Origin: an uncultured Brevibacterium sp.
Lineage (GTDB): Bacteria > Actinomycetota > Actinomycetes > Actinomycetales > Brevibacteriaceae
Assembly: GCA_943914815.1 (NCBI GenBank)
Contig: CALUDL010000087.1
Span: 1-6,764, forward strand
Direction: 5' to 3'
DNA: 6,764 nt
The notes under the pieces are model-generated. The model saw only the letters and a list, made by a program, of their open reading frames with translations. It did not search any database and was not told the origin of the DNA. A program made the translations under genes and the position numbers. Below, in pieces: positions 1 to 6,453 of the stretch. How positions within the stretch are numbered: the stretch's first letter is position 1; each line of letters opens with the position of its first letter.

Positions 1-111
1 AACAGGCTTCTTAGCTGCTGGCTTCTGTTCAGCCACCTTATCAACAGGCTTCTTGGCTGCTGGCTTCTGTTCAGCCGCCTTATCAACAGGCTTCTTGGCT
101 ACTGGCTTCTG
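1..111. repeat. 42-bp tandem repeat inside a coding region
   Basis: Bases 1-42 and 43-84 are near-identical units beginning aacaggcttcttrgctgctg, differing at about two positions. A third, partial copy runs from 85 to about 111 before diverging. The array is in frame and encodes KKPVDK(A/V)AEQKPAA on the minus strand. Because it touches the window edge, more copies may lie to the left. The unit is a multiple of three, so copy-number change would lengthen or shorten the protein without a frameshift. Confidence 0.9.
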
Positions 112-546
112 CGCAGGTGCTTTCTTGGCTGCTGACTTCGTCTGAGAAGGTTTCTTCTCAGGTGTCTTTTCAGCAGGTTTCTTCTGGGTAGGCTTTGGTT
201 CAACCGATTTCGACTCAGGCGACTTCGACTCTGCCGACTTTGGCTCTTGCTGCCCCGGCTGTTCCGGCGATGTCGATGCGGGCTCACTGGAAACCGCAGG
301 TGCCTGTCCGTGTTTACGCATCCACGCTTTACGTTCTGCCCTGGACGCGAACTGTGGAGGTTCAACTGGGCTAGCTTCCTTTTGTGCCGGCTGTGGAGAC
401 GCCTGTGGCTTAACAGGCGCAGTGCCTCCCGACGCAGGTTCCTTTACATCAGGAGTTTCAGCAGCTTCTTCTTTTCGCTTCTGGGCTTCTGCAGCGCGCC
501 TCTCAGCTTCTTTGCGTTCCCGCCTCGACATGTACTGCTCAGCCAT
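1..546 (-). CDS. Lys/Ala/Pro-rich, repeat-containing protein of unknown function (N-terminal part; C-terminus beyond window)
   Basis: The frame is open for all 182 codons from an ATG at 546 to the window edge. An AGGAG Shine-Dalgarno 5 nt upstream (552-556) fixes the start, inside nadD; the two genes overlap by 8 nt, so they are cotranscribed. The protein opens with a basic helical stretch ([11 protein letters not shown], residues 7-17) and then becomes low-complexity, rich in Pro, Ala, Glu, Lys and Ser and probably disordered. A second [12 protein letters not shown] motif at 68-79 echoes the first. From about residue 146 it repeats the 14-residue unit [14 protein letters not shown]. There is no signal peptide, membrane segment or catalytic motif in the visible part. 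SRRERR-like tails followed by disorder occur on the cytoplasmic side of actinobacterial envelope proteins, and LytR-CpsA-Psr genes often follow nadD in this phylum, so a membrane or LCP domain may lie beyond the edge. That is inference. The gene is secure; the function is unknown. Confidence 0.85.
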   Translation of the reverse strand, partial: MAEQYMSRRERKEAERRAAEAQKRKEEAAETPDVKEPASGGTAPVKPQASPQPAQKEASPVEPPQFASRAERKAWMRKHGQAPAVSSEPASTSPEQPGQQEPKSAESKSPESKSVEPKPTQKKPAEKTPEKKPSQTKSAAKKAPAQKPVAKKPVDKAAEQKPAAKKPVDKVAEQKPAAKKPV

Positions 547-1144
547 TTTCACTCCTGTAAAGATTGTGCTTGTTGATGTACTGCACGACGCCGTCAGGTA
601 CTAAGTACCACACTGGCATGTTGTTCTCCACGCGGTCACGGCAGTCAGTTGACGAAATCGCGAGAGCTGGGATGTGCATCAGGCTCAGCCGATGTTCAGG
701 AAGTCCTTTTCTGGTCAAGTCGTGCCCAGGCCTGCTCACTCCCACGAAGTGCGCAAGGGAGAAGAGTTCATCAACGTCTTTCCACGAAAGAATCTGTGCC
801 AGAGCATCGGCGCCCGTGATGAAGAAAAGTTCCGTATCGTGCCCGTAAATCTGTGCCAGATCTCGCAACGTATCGATTGTGTAGGTGGCCCCTGGACGGT
901 CCACGTCTACGCGTGACACGGTGAACTGAGGGTTCGACGCTGTTGCAATCACCGTCATGAGGTAACGGTGTTCAGCGTGCGATACTTCACGATCCGATTT
1001 TTGCCACGGGCGACCCGTGGGCACAAACACAACTTCATCTAGGTCAAACTTGGCTGCCACTTCACTTGCGGCAACTAAGTGTCCGTGGTGGATGGGGTCA
1101 AAAGTTCCACCCATCACACCAACTCTGCGCACAGAACTTGTCAT
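539..1144 (-). CDS. nadD: Nicotinate-nucleotide adenylyltransferase (NAD biosynthesis)
   Basis: A cytoplasmic enzyme that joins nicotinate mononucleotide and ATP to give deamido-NAD, the step before NAD synthetase. The 201-residue protein has the nucleotidyltransferase signature [11 protein letters not shown] at residues 12-22, holding the two histidines of the (H/T)xGH-type site, and the ISSTDCRDR motif at 163-171, which matches the ISSTxxR signature of the family. Length is normal for NadD. The frame stays open to an ATG at 1192, but that adds 16 atypical residues and would lie inside the upstream small gene, so ATG 1144 is chosen. It has no good Shine-Dalgarno; it sits one base after the stop of the small membrane-protein gene (TGATATG), which points to reinitiation by the same ribosomes. 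Its own stop overlaps the next gene by 8 nt. Confidence 0.95.
   Translation of the reverse strand: MTSSVRRVGVMGGTFDPIHHGHLVAASEVAAKFDLDEVVFVPTGRPWQKSDREVSHAEHRYLMTVIATASNPQFTVSRVDVDRPGATYTIDTLRDLAQIYGHDTELFFITGADALAQILSWKDVDELFSLAHFVGVSRPGHDLTRKGLPEHRLSLMHIPALAISSTDCRDRVENNMPVWYLVPDGVVQYINKHNLYRSENG
552..556 (-). promoter_or_regulatory. Shine-Dalgarno of the repeat-rich gene, inside nadD
   Basis: The minus strand reads AGGAG, then TGAAA, then ATG at 546. It decides the start of the downstream gene over the in-frame ATG at codon 6 and shows independent initiation within the nadD 3' end. Confidence 0.75.
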
Positions 1145-1145
1145 A

Positions 1146-1301
1146 TCAGTGACGGTGGGAAATGCCCTTCCACGACAGCGTAATAATGCCAAGCAGCATC
1201 AGAATGCTGAACGCAATAACTCCGTACCAGATGGGGTGCATTGGCAGGTCAACAACCGTTTCGTGTGTTTCCTGTGCCAGCACTACCAAAGCAGACGTCA
1301 C
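1146..1301 (-). CDS. Small single-span membrane protein upstream of nadD
   Basis: A 51-codon gene starting with GTG behind a strong AAGGAG ribosome binding site (1307-1312, 5-nt spacer) and ending in TGA. Visible features: a short polar N-terminus ([14 protein letters not shown]), one hydrophobic segment of about 20 residues (roughly 24-44, beginning [13 protein letters not shown]), and a basic end KGISHRH. By the positive-inside rule the C-terminus should be cytoplasmic and the N-terminus outside. Short proteins with this outline (acidic/LPM-type lead, one helix, ending in RH or KH) occur between proA and nadD in other Actinobacteria, as far as I recall; they have no assigned function. The gene ends one base before nadD begins, so the two are translationally coupled. 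No enzymatic motif is present. Coding status is well supported by the binding site, the membrane helix and its snug fit with nadD; the role is unknown. Confidence 0.8.
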   Translation of the reverse strand: MTSALVVLAQETHETVVDLPMHPIWYGVIAFSILMLLGIITLSWKGISHRH

Positions 1302-1306
1302 GTCTT

Positions 1307-1312
1307 CTCCTT
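1307..1312 (-). promoter_or_regulatory. Ribosome binding site of the small membrane-protein gene
   Basis: AAGGAG on the minus strand, 5 nt before the GTG at 1301. It is among the best Shine-Dalgarno sequences in the window and is the main reason to accept the short gene. Confidence 0.8.
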
Positions 1313-1321
1313 TTATATGTG

Positions 1322-1378
1322 TTTATACGGCCTGTATATGTTTGTAAGATTTTACGGCAGTTCTTAGTGTCTCATGAA
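1322..1378 (-). promoter_or_regulatory. Candidate promoter region for the small protein-nadD unit
   Basis: The 78-nt gap after proA is AT-rich and holds several -10-like hexamers on the minus strand: TAAAAT (1354-1349), TATACA (1338-1333) and TATAAA (1327-1322). TAAAAT has a weak -35 (TTCATG, 1378-1373) 18 nt upstream. A short dyad TATAC-N5-GTATA covers 1324-1338. No convincing rho-independent terminator for proA is visible, so read-through from the proline genes remains possible. Which hexamer is used cannot be decided from sequence. Confidence 0.4.
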
Positions 1379-1379
1379 T

Positions 1380-2663
1380 CTACGAGCGAACTTGACCCGA
1401 CCCACGCATGATCCATTTTGTTGTGGTGAGCTGAGCGAGTCCCATGGGTCCACGCGCGTGCAACTTTTGCGTAGAGATTCCAACTTCTGCGCCCAAGCCG
1501 AACTCACCACCATCGGTGAAACGCGTTGAGACGTTTACTCCCACGGACGCAGAATCGATTGTTGACACGAAGAGTTCTGCATTCGACAGCTCATTCGTGA
1601 CAATCACGTCAGTGTGCCCTGACGAGTATTCGCGAATGTGCTCGATGGCAGCTTCAATGTCCTCAACAACCTTAATGGCGATCTCTAGGTCGAGGTACTC
1701 CTTGCCCCAGTCCTTGCGAGTGGCACGCTGCACTTTCACTCCTTCCGGAGCGTATTCAGCAACCGTGGGGTCACCGTGGATGACTACGTTTGCATTGCTG
1801 AGTTCGTCAAGAATGCGTGGGAGAACTCGACGTGCCGCCTTCTCGTGGACCAACAGTGTTTCGAGTGAATTACACACGCTTGGTCGTTGGGTCTTTGAGT
1901 TAATGACCAGCTTGGTCGTTGATCGCACAGTAGCCGATGAGTCGATAAACATGTGCACATTACCCACGCCAGTTTCGATCACCGGAACGGTTGAGTTCAT
2001 GACAACGGTTTGGATAAGCTCAGCTCCACCACGCGGGATCAAAAGGTCAACGTACTCTCGTGCGTTCATCAGTACCCGCGCACCTTCGCGGCCCCACTGA
2101 TCGATCCCGTTGATCGAGTTTTCCGGTAGACCCGCAGTGGCGAGGGCATCACGCAAAAGACTGATGAGCACCGTGTTCGACGACTGCGCAAGTGAGCCTC
2201 CACGCAAAACACTTGCGTTACCCGACTTCAGGGCAAGAACCGCGATGTCAACCGTCACATTGGGGCGCGCTTCATAAATGGCACCAATCACGCCCATGGG
2301 CACACGCATCTGAGTGAGATGGATGCCATTTGGGAGCCTACGCCCTTCGACGATTTCACCCACTGGGTCGGGAAGTGAAACAACGTCGCGTACGGACTGT
2401 GCGATCGCGCGCACCCGTTCTTCGGTCAAACGCAAGCGGTCGATCAGCCCGTCAGCAATTCCTTTATCCCGCGCTTTTTCAATGTCCTCGTTGTTCGCTT
2501 CGAGGATCTGCTCCACATTGTTTTCGAGCGTGAGCGCAATCTGTTCAAGGGCTGCGTGCCGTTCCGCGGTCGAAGAAACGCTGAGAATTGCCGACGCTTC
2601 CTTCGCCCCTGCCACGACCTTGGTCACGGCGCGAGTAATCTTGGGGTTAACATCCGTGGTCAT
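1380..2663 (-). CDS. proA: Gamma-glutamyl phosphate reductase (proline biosynthesis)
   Basis: The NADPH-dependent reductase that turns gamma-glutamyl phosphate into glutamate 5-semialdehyde, second step of proline synthesis, in the cytoplasm. At 427 residues it has full length. The aldehyde-dehydrogenase-type fold carries the catalytic cysteine in KTQRPSVCNSLET (Cys264). Other family landmarks are IGAIYEARPNVT (126-137), LKSGNASVLRGG (145-156), LIPRGG (208-213), ETGVGNVH (230-237) and the C-terminal FGLGAEVGISTQKLHARGPMG (388-408). Val236 sits where many relatives have a cysteine; that residue is not the nucleophile, so activity should be unaffected. The ATG at 2663 follows AAGGA (2669-2673) by 5 nt and overlaps the proB stop as ATGA, the classic coupled arrangement, consistent with channelling of the unstable intermediate between the two enzymes. 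Confidence 0.97.
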   Translation of the reverse strand: MTTDVNPKITRAVTKVVAGAKEASAILSVSSTAERHAALEQIALTLENNVEQILEANNEDIEKARDKGIADGLIDRLRLTEERVRAIAQSVRDVVSLPDPVGEIVEGRRLPNGIHLTQMRVPMGVIGAIYEARPNVTVDIAVLALKSGNASVLRGGSLAQSSNTVLISLLRDALATAGLPENSINGIDQWGREGARVLMNAREYVDLLIPRGGAELIQTVVMNSTVPVIETGVGNVHMFIDSSATVRSTTKLVINSKTQRPSVCNSLETLLVHEKAARRVLPRILDELSNANVVIHGDPTVAEYAPEGVKVQRATRKDWGKEYLDLEIAIKVVEDIEAAIEHIREYSSGHTDVIVTNELSNAELFVSTIDSASVGVNVSTRFTDGGEFGLGAEVGISTQKLHARGPMGLAQLTTTKWIMRGSGQVRS

Positions 2664-3805
2664 AGACGTCCTTCATAAGCACTGTCGGTGAGCACCAAGT
2701 CGTTCCGGTGCACTACTTCCTTACGATAGTCACTACCATAGCGATCTCCCAAGACCTCGGTGGTTAAACCGTACATACGGGGAAGTTCTTCTGAGGAAAA
2801 GTTGGTCATCCCCCGGGCAATGAGGACACCTTGCGGATCCACAATGTCAACAGGGTCACCGGATTCAAACTCTCCAGTCACGTGAGTGACTCCGGCTGCC
2901 AGAAGGCTGGTGCCCCGTTTGAGGACTGCTTTAGCAGCACCTGCGTCAATCCGAATGGTTCCGTTGGTTGAAGCCAGGTGTGCCAGCCACAGCATGCGTG
3001 TTTGGCGCCGTTTGTGGGTGACAGCGAAGTAGGTGCCCACGTCCTCGCCCCTGAGTGCGGCTGCGCAGTTGTCCGCCGAGGTGACAAGAGTGGGGATGCC
3101 TGAATCAGTCACCATGGTTGCTGCGAGAACCTTGGTTCGCATTCCGCCAGTACCCACGCTCGATCCGGCTCCCCCAATGCTCAGGTCCTGGATTTCACTG
3201 GGATGGGAGACAAACTCGACTCGCCGAGAGTCCGGGGCTGCAGGGTGAGCCGTGTACAAAGCGTCGACGTCGGTAAGAAGAACAAGCGCGTCAGCATGGG
3301 AAAGCTGTGCGACAAGAGCAGACAACCGATCGTTGTCGCCGAACCGGATCTCCGAGGTGGCAACCGCGTCATTCTCATTCACAATTGGTATGAATCCCAG
3401 TGCCAACATACGGTCGATGGCACGCTGTGCATTGCGGTATTGGGTTCTGCGGATGAGTTCGTCTGCTGTGAGAAGCACCTGCGCCGGCACTAAGCCGTAT
3501 TCAGCAAGCACCTTGAAGTACGCAGACATCAAAATACCTTGGCCAATTCCGGCAGCTGCTTGCTGCGTAGCGAGATCTTTGGGGCGCGCGACGGCTTTCA
3601 TAGGGCCCATACCGGCCGCGATAGCACCTGAGGACACCAGAATGACTTCTTTGCCGTTCAATCGGAACTCGGCAAGAGTACGTGCAACCTGTTCTAGTGC
3701 GTCTGTGTTGAGGCCCGTTGGGGTCGTGAGAGAACTGGACCCAACTTTGACAACGACGCGTGACGCACTCGCTATTGCTTCCCGTGTCTCCTCATATGTA
3801 CTCAC
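2660..3805 (-). CDS. proB: Glutamate 5-kinase with C-terminal PUA domain
   Basis: ATP-dependent phosphorylation of glutamate to gamma-glutamyl phosphate, the committed and normally proline-inhibited step of proline synthesis. The 381-residue protein has an amino-acid-kinase domain followed by a PUA domain (about residues 280-365), the architecture of the E. coli enzyme. Motifs: VVKVGSSSLT (18-27), VSSGAIAAG (57-65), the glutamate/proline-binding NENDAV (143-148), FGDND (155-159), LLTDVDALY (176-184) and GTGGMRTK (218-225). It starts with GTG at 3805; that base is also the last base of the obgE stop codon (TAGTG). The Shine-Dalgarno is weak (a distant AGGA and an AAGAAG), so translation probably depends on ribosomes finishing obgE. 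It overlaps proA by 4 nt. No key residue is visibly missing. Confidence 0.97.
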   Translation of the reverse strand: MSTYEETREAIASASRVVVKVGSSSLTTPTGLNTDALEQVARTLAEFRLNGKEVILVSSGAIAAGMGPMKAVARPKDLATQQAAAGIGQGILMSAYFKVLAEYGLVPAQVLLTADELIRRTQYRNAQRAIDRMLALGFIPIVNENDAVATSEIRFGDNDRLSALVAQLSHADALVLLTDVDALYTAHPAAPDSRRVEFVSHPSEIQDLSIGGAGSSVGTGGMRTKVLAATMVTDSGIPTLVTSADNCAAALRGEDVGTYFAVTHKRRQTRMLWLAHLASTNGTIRIDAGAAKAVLKRGTSLLAAGVTHVTGEFESGDPVDIVDPQGVLIARGMTNFSSEELPRMYGLTTEVLGDRYGSDYRKEVVHRNDLVLTDSAYEGRL

Positions 3806-5334
3806 TAATCACTTCTTTCTTCCTGTGCTCGCTTTTCAGCAAGGCGTTCGGCTTCGAGTTCAGCACGCGCTTCAGCCTTTGCATCCATGCGTTCGTGGAA
3901 GGCAGCCTTACGTTCCTTACGCGTTGCACGCTGGTCGTCCTCAAGACGCATGTCTGTCCCGCGAGCCCCCAAGAGTTCCGCGCCGCCAACCATAGTCGGG
4001 TCCCAATCAAAAACGACCGAGTTGTCATCAGGACCAATGACAATCGTGTCTCCTGGGTGAGCACCCATGGAAAAGAGCTGCTCTTCAACTCCCAGTCTTT
4101 CAAGCCTGTCAGCCAGATACCCAACAGCTTCGTCATTTGAGAAGTCTGTTTGGTGGATCCACCGTTGAGGCTTCGACCCCAGAACACGGTACACGGGGCC
4201 TTCGGAGGTCTCCTCCCGCACAATGTCAAACCCAGCGTCATCAACCGCGATAGGCCGTACGATCTGGCGAACGGGAGCATCTTCGACCTGAGCCCGCCGT
4301 TCACGCTCTTCTTTTACTAACTCAGCCATAGCAAAGGACAACTCTTTCAGGCCCTTATGGCTCACTGCAGATATTTCAAACGTGCGGTAACCAGCAGCTT
4401 CGAGTTCCGAACGCACCATGTCCGACATGTCCTGCCCGTCTGGCAGGTCGGTTTTATTTAGAGCCACTAGAGCGGGGCGTTTAGACAGTGGAAGAAGGTC
4501 GCCTGACGGGTCAACTTCAACCTCATACTCCGCGAGTTCGGTCTCAATCGCGTGCAAGTCACTGACCGGGTCCCGGTCAGACTCCCATGTGGCCATATCA
4601 ATCACGTGGACCAGGGCGGCACAGCGTTCGATGTGGCGCAAGAATTCCAGACCTAAGCCTCGGCCTTGGGCGGCACCTGGAATGAGACCGGGAACGTCTG
4701 CAACTGTGAAGCGAACGTCGCCAGCCTCGACAACACCCAAGTTCGGTTTCAGCGTAGTAAAGGGATAATCGGCTATCTTAGGGCGAGCCGCAGACAGTGC
4801 CGCAATCAGTGAAGATTTTCCAGCCGACGGGAAACCGACCAGAGCAATGTCAGCTACCGACTTAATCTCGAGAATAAGTTCACGTTCTTCACCGGGTTCG
4901 CCTAAAAGCGCAAATCCCGGTGCCTTGCGTTTGGTCGATGCCAGCGCCGCGTTGCCCAATCCACCACGTCCGCCTCGGGCAGCGATGAACTCAGTTCCAA
5001 TTCCCATCAGATCCGCGAGCACACGGCCGTCTTTAGTCTTTACCACGGTGCCTTCAGGTACCAGCAACACCAGGTTTTCACCGTTGACTCCGTGGCGCAG
5101 ATCCCCTTTGCCTACTCCCCCATTTTCAGCCTTACGGTGAGGCGAACGGTGAAATGGAAGCAAAGTTGTGGTCTGATCATCGACGCGTAAAACTACATCC
5201 CCACCGTCGCCACCGTTGGCTCCGTCGGGTCCACCAAGAGGCTTAAACTTTTCGCGCCTCACAGACACGCAGCCGTGCCCACCATTACCTGCTGTCACAT
5301 GTAGCGTTACGCGATCAACAAATTCAATAGCCAC
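3805..5334 (-). CDS. obgE: Obg/CgtA GTPase, ribosome-assembly and stress GTPase
   Basis: A large GTPase that acts in late 50S subunit assembly and responds to the GTP/GDP/ppGpp state. The 509 residues show three domains: the glycine-rich Obg fold (about 1-160, with [21 protein letters not shown] and repeated GG motifs), the GTPase domain with G1 GFPSAGKSS (167-175), G2 threonines in [11 protein letters not shown] (193-194), G3 DVPG (213-216), G4 NKTD (293-296) and G5 SAVSHKG (322-328), and the OCT domain (about 360-445, opening [13 protein letters not shown]). A further tail of about 45 charged residues (465-509), probably helical or coiled-coil, is common in actinobacterial Obg. The start is GTG at 5334; [13 protein letters not shown] matches the family N-terminus and AAGGGAG lies 4 nt upstream. 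It follows rpmA, its usual neighbour, across a hairpin, and its stop shares a base with the proB start. Confidence 0.98.
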   Translation of the reverse strand: MAIEFVDRVTLHVTAGNGGHGCVSVRREKFKPLGGPDGANGGDGGDVVLRVDDQTTTLLPFHRSPHRKAENGGVGKGDLRHGVNGENLVLLVPEGTVVKTKDGRVLADLMGIGTEFIAARGGRGGLGNAALASTKRKAPGFALLGEPGEERELILEIKSVADIALVGFPSAGKSSLIAALSAARPKIADYPFTTLKPNLGVVEAGDVRFTVADVPGLIPGAAQGRGLGLEFLRHIERCAALVHVIDMATWESDRDPVSDLHAIETELAEYEVEVDPSGDLLPLSKRPALVALNKTDLPDGQDMSDMVRSELEAAGYRTFEISAVSHKGLKELSFAMAELVKEERERRAQVEDAPVRQIVRPIAVDDAGFDIVREETSEGPVYRVLGSKPQRWIHQTDFSNDEAVGYLADRLERLGVEEQLFSMGAHPGDTIVIGPDDNSVVFDWDPTMVGGAELLGARGTDMRLEDDQRATRKERKAAFHERMDAKAEARAELEAERLAEKRAQEERSD

Positions 5335-5360
5335 GGTTCTCCCTTAAATTTTCCCTTTAA

Positions 5361-5400
5361 ACACGTGTGGGGTGAGCCGTAACGGCTCACCCCACCAGTG
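5361..5400 (-). terminator. Perfect 13-bp hairpin between rpmA and obgE (terminator or attenuator)
   Basis: GTGGGGTGAGCCG (5367-5379) pairs exactly with CGGCTCACCCCAC (5383-5395) around a 3-nt loop; ACAC/GTGT outside it could add four more pairs past an internal mismatch. On the minus strand the RNA continues ACGTGTTTAAA, so the U-tract is short, as often in Actinobacteria. It lies 18 nt after the rpmA stop and 33 nt before obgE. It probably lowers transcription from the ribosomal-protein genes into obgE, or protects the rplU-rpmA 3' end; which of these is not decidable here. Confidence 0.75.
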
Positions 5401-5412
5401 TAAATAATTCAA

Positions 5413-5664
5413 TTAGCCAGCAACGATGTTGACAACCTTGCGTCCGCCCTTTGCGCCGAACTCAACGGTTCCAGCAGCCAATGCGAACAGCGTGTCGTCA
5501 CCACCACGGCCTACGTTGACACCGGGGTGGAACTTGGTCCCACGCTGGCGAACAAGAATTTCGCCTGCGTCAACGACCTGACCACCGTAGCGCTTTACGC
5601 CCAGTCGCTTAGCGTTTGAGTCGCGACCATTTCGAGTCGAGGAGACTCCCTTTTTACTTGCCAT
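5413..5664 (-). CDS. rpmA: 50S ribosomal protein L27
   Basis: A component of the large ribosomal subunit whose N-terminus reaches the peptidyl-transferase centre. The 83 residues match the family throughout: [25 protein letters not shown] (4-28), [15 protein letters not shown] (34-48), [11 protein letters not shown] (52-62) and the terminal GRKVVNIV. The N-terminus is M-A-S-K-K-G, not the common M-A-H-K-K-G. There is no cleavable N-terminal extension of the Firmicutes kind. An AGGAG binding site (5674-5678) lies 9 nt before ATG 5664 and within the 18-nt gap to rplU, so the two are one transcript. Confidence 0.98.
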   Translation of the reverse strand: MASKKGVSSTRNGRDSNAKRLGVKRYGGQVVDAGEILVRQRGTKFHPGVNVGRGGDDTLFALAAGTVEFGAKGGRKVVNIVAG

Positions 5665-5682
5665 TTCTAAACTCTCCTACCG

Positions 5683-5991
5683 CTACTTAATGCCGGTGAT
5701 CTTGAGGCGCGTCAGGTCCTGACGGTGACCGATGCGCTTCTTGTATCCAGTCTTGTTCTTGTACTTCTGAATGACAATCTTTGGTCCGCGGTGTTCGCCG
5801 ACGACTTCAGCAGTCACTGCCATTTTTGCCAGAGCAGAAGGCTCGTGGGTAACGGTCTCACCGTCTACGTGCAGGACTACGTCGAGATCAACGGAGTCAC
5901 CAATTTCAGCTTTGATCCGATTCACGGTAATAGTGTCGCCAACGCTCACTTTTTCCTGGTGACCGCCGGCACGGACGATGGCATAAACCAT
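5683..5991 (-). CDS. rplU: 50S ribosomal protein L21
   Basis: A structural protein of the large subunit that binds 23S rRNA. The 102 residues begin [15 protein letters not shown] and carry the family signature near the C-terminus, [21 protein letters not shown] (about 71-91), followed by [10 protein letters not shown]. Length is normal. ATG 5991 is preceded by GGAAGG (6000-6005) with an 8-nt spacer. It leads the rplU-rpmA pair, and the upstream region holds a promoter candidate and a structured leader. Confidence 0.98.
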   Translation of the reverse strand: MVYAIVRAGGHQEKVSVGDTITVNRIKAEIGDSVDLDVVLHVDGETVTHEPSALAKMAVTAEVVGEHRGPKIVIQKYKNKTGYKKRIGHRQDLTRLKITGIK

Positions 5992-6107
5992 GTACGATAC
6001 CTTCCTTCTGTATGCGCTCTGGCGAGCGTACTCATGTCAGCAGACGTTCCTTGGACCATTCGTCCCATTACGAGGAAAATCCAGCCGAGGCGCTAAATGC
6101 ACCGACG
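5992..6107 (-). promoter_or_regulatory. Leader of rplU with a hairpin next to the ribosome binding site
   Basis: If transcription starts just after the -10 at 6112-6117, the mRNA has a leader of about 115 nt. On the minus strand CGCTC and GAGCG pair around a GCCA loop, with GTA and TAC extending the stem across a 2-nt bulge (6010-6031). This ends only 4 nt from the GGAAGG binding site (6000-6005). Leaders of L21 genes bind a ribosomal protein in other bacteria; I cannot show that this one matches a known leader family. The leader length and structure are inferred from the promoter call. Confidence 0.4.
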
Positions 6108-6111
6108 AATC

Positions 6112-6140
6112 ATTCTACTCACAAAGAACTTGCTGAGCAA
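6112..6140 (-). promoter_or_regulatory. Promoter candidate for rplU-rpmA
   Basis: On the minus strand TTGCTC (6140-6135) is separated by exactly 17 nt from TAGAAT (6117-6112), a five-of-six -10 match. It is the best sigma-70-type site I see in the window. The -35 lies next to the chorismate mutase stop codon and inside a palindrome (AACTTGC-TGA-GCAAGTT, 6127-6143). Confidence 0.6.
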
Positions 6141-6143
6141 GTT
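6127..6143 (-). other. Inverted repeat at the chorismate mutase stop: weak terminator or operator
   Basis: AACTTGC and GCAAGTT form a 7-bp perfect dyad with a 3-nt centre. On the minus strand it is followed by CTTTGT, a poor U-tract, so it could act as a modest terminator of the chorismate mutase gene. It also covers the -35 of the rplU promoter candidate, so a protein-binding role is an alternative. I cannot choose between them. Confidence 0.45.
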
Positions 6144-6453
6144 AGAGGGGCGTGTCGTTTTGGGCCGCCTTTTCTTCTGCGATGCGTTCGTGGTGGCGAA
6201 TCACTTCGGCAACGATGAAGGCGAGGAACTTCTCCGCAAACTCTGGGTCGAGTTGGGCATCCGCGGCTAACGCGCGCAAGCGCTTCACTTGCCGTTTCTC
6301 ACGTTCAGGATCTGCTGCTGGCAACTGCGTTTCTGCTTTGAGTTCTCCAACCTGCTCTGTGAGCTTGAAGCGTTCTGCAAGCACATGGATAAGAACAGAG
6401 TCCAAGTTGTCAATGCTCTGGCGCAGGCGGTCGAGTTCAGGGTGAGACGTCAT
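6142..6453 (-). CDS. Stand-alone chorismate mutase, AroQ class
   Basis: Converts chorismate to prephenate, the branch point to phenylalanine and tyrosine, in the cytoplasm. The 103-residue all-helical protein lines up with the E. coli AroQ domain almost number for number: Arg11, Arg28 (LAERF), Lys39 (ELKAE), Asp48, Arg51 and Glu52 (DPEREK) are all present. The position of E. coli Gln88 is His (IRHHER, 85-90). There is no fused prephenate dehydratase, dehydrogenase or DAHP synthase domain and no signal peptide, so it is the cytoplasmic single-domain form. I chose ATG 6453 because it gives the family N-terminus; a GTG at 6471 in the same frame abuts the upstream terminator. Neither start has a convincing binding site. 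Neighbours are a symporter gene, separated by a terminator, and rplU, so it is probably transcribed alone. Confidence 0.93.
   Translation of the reverse strand: MTSHPELDRLRQSIDNLDSVLIHVLAERFKLTEQVGELKAETQLPAADPEREKRQVKRLRALAADAQLDPEFAEKFLAFIVAEVIRHHERIAEEKAAQNDTPL

Noticed and set aside
1..111. CRISPR-like direct repeats
   Set aside because: The units are head-to-tail with no unique spacers, are in frame and encode a regular 14-residue peptide, so they are a coding tandem repeat.
99..365. Minus-strand Arg/Ser-rich frame of 88 codons
   Set aside because: It is a shifted reading of the Lys/Ala/Pro-rich gene; the +1 shift of AAG/CCA/GCC codons produces the Arg/Ser/Leu runs. The true frame has the strong binding site and stays open to the edge.
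1444..2100. Long plus-strand open frame of 218 codons opposite proA
   Set aside because: It is the mirror frame of proA, rich in Ser, Arg and Thr with no domain or binding site; proA is complete and well conserved on the minus strand.
2664..2700. Separate promoter or riboswitch before proA
   Set aside because: proA overlaps proB by 4 nt and has only a coupled binding site; no independent signal or structured leader is visible.
3252..3995. Plus-strand open frame of 247 codons
   Set aside because: It crosses the proB/obgE junction on the opposite strand and has no family resemblance; both minus-strand genes are intact there.
3792..4304. Minus-strand open frame of 170 codons within the obgE 3' half
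   Set aside because: Out of frame with obgE, with an unstructured Arg/Leu/Ser/Thr-rich translation; the in-frame OCT domain is clearly real.
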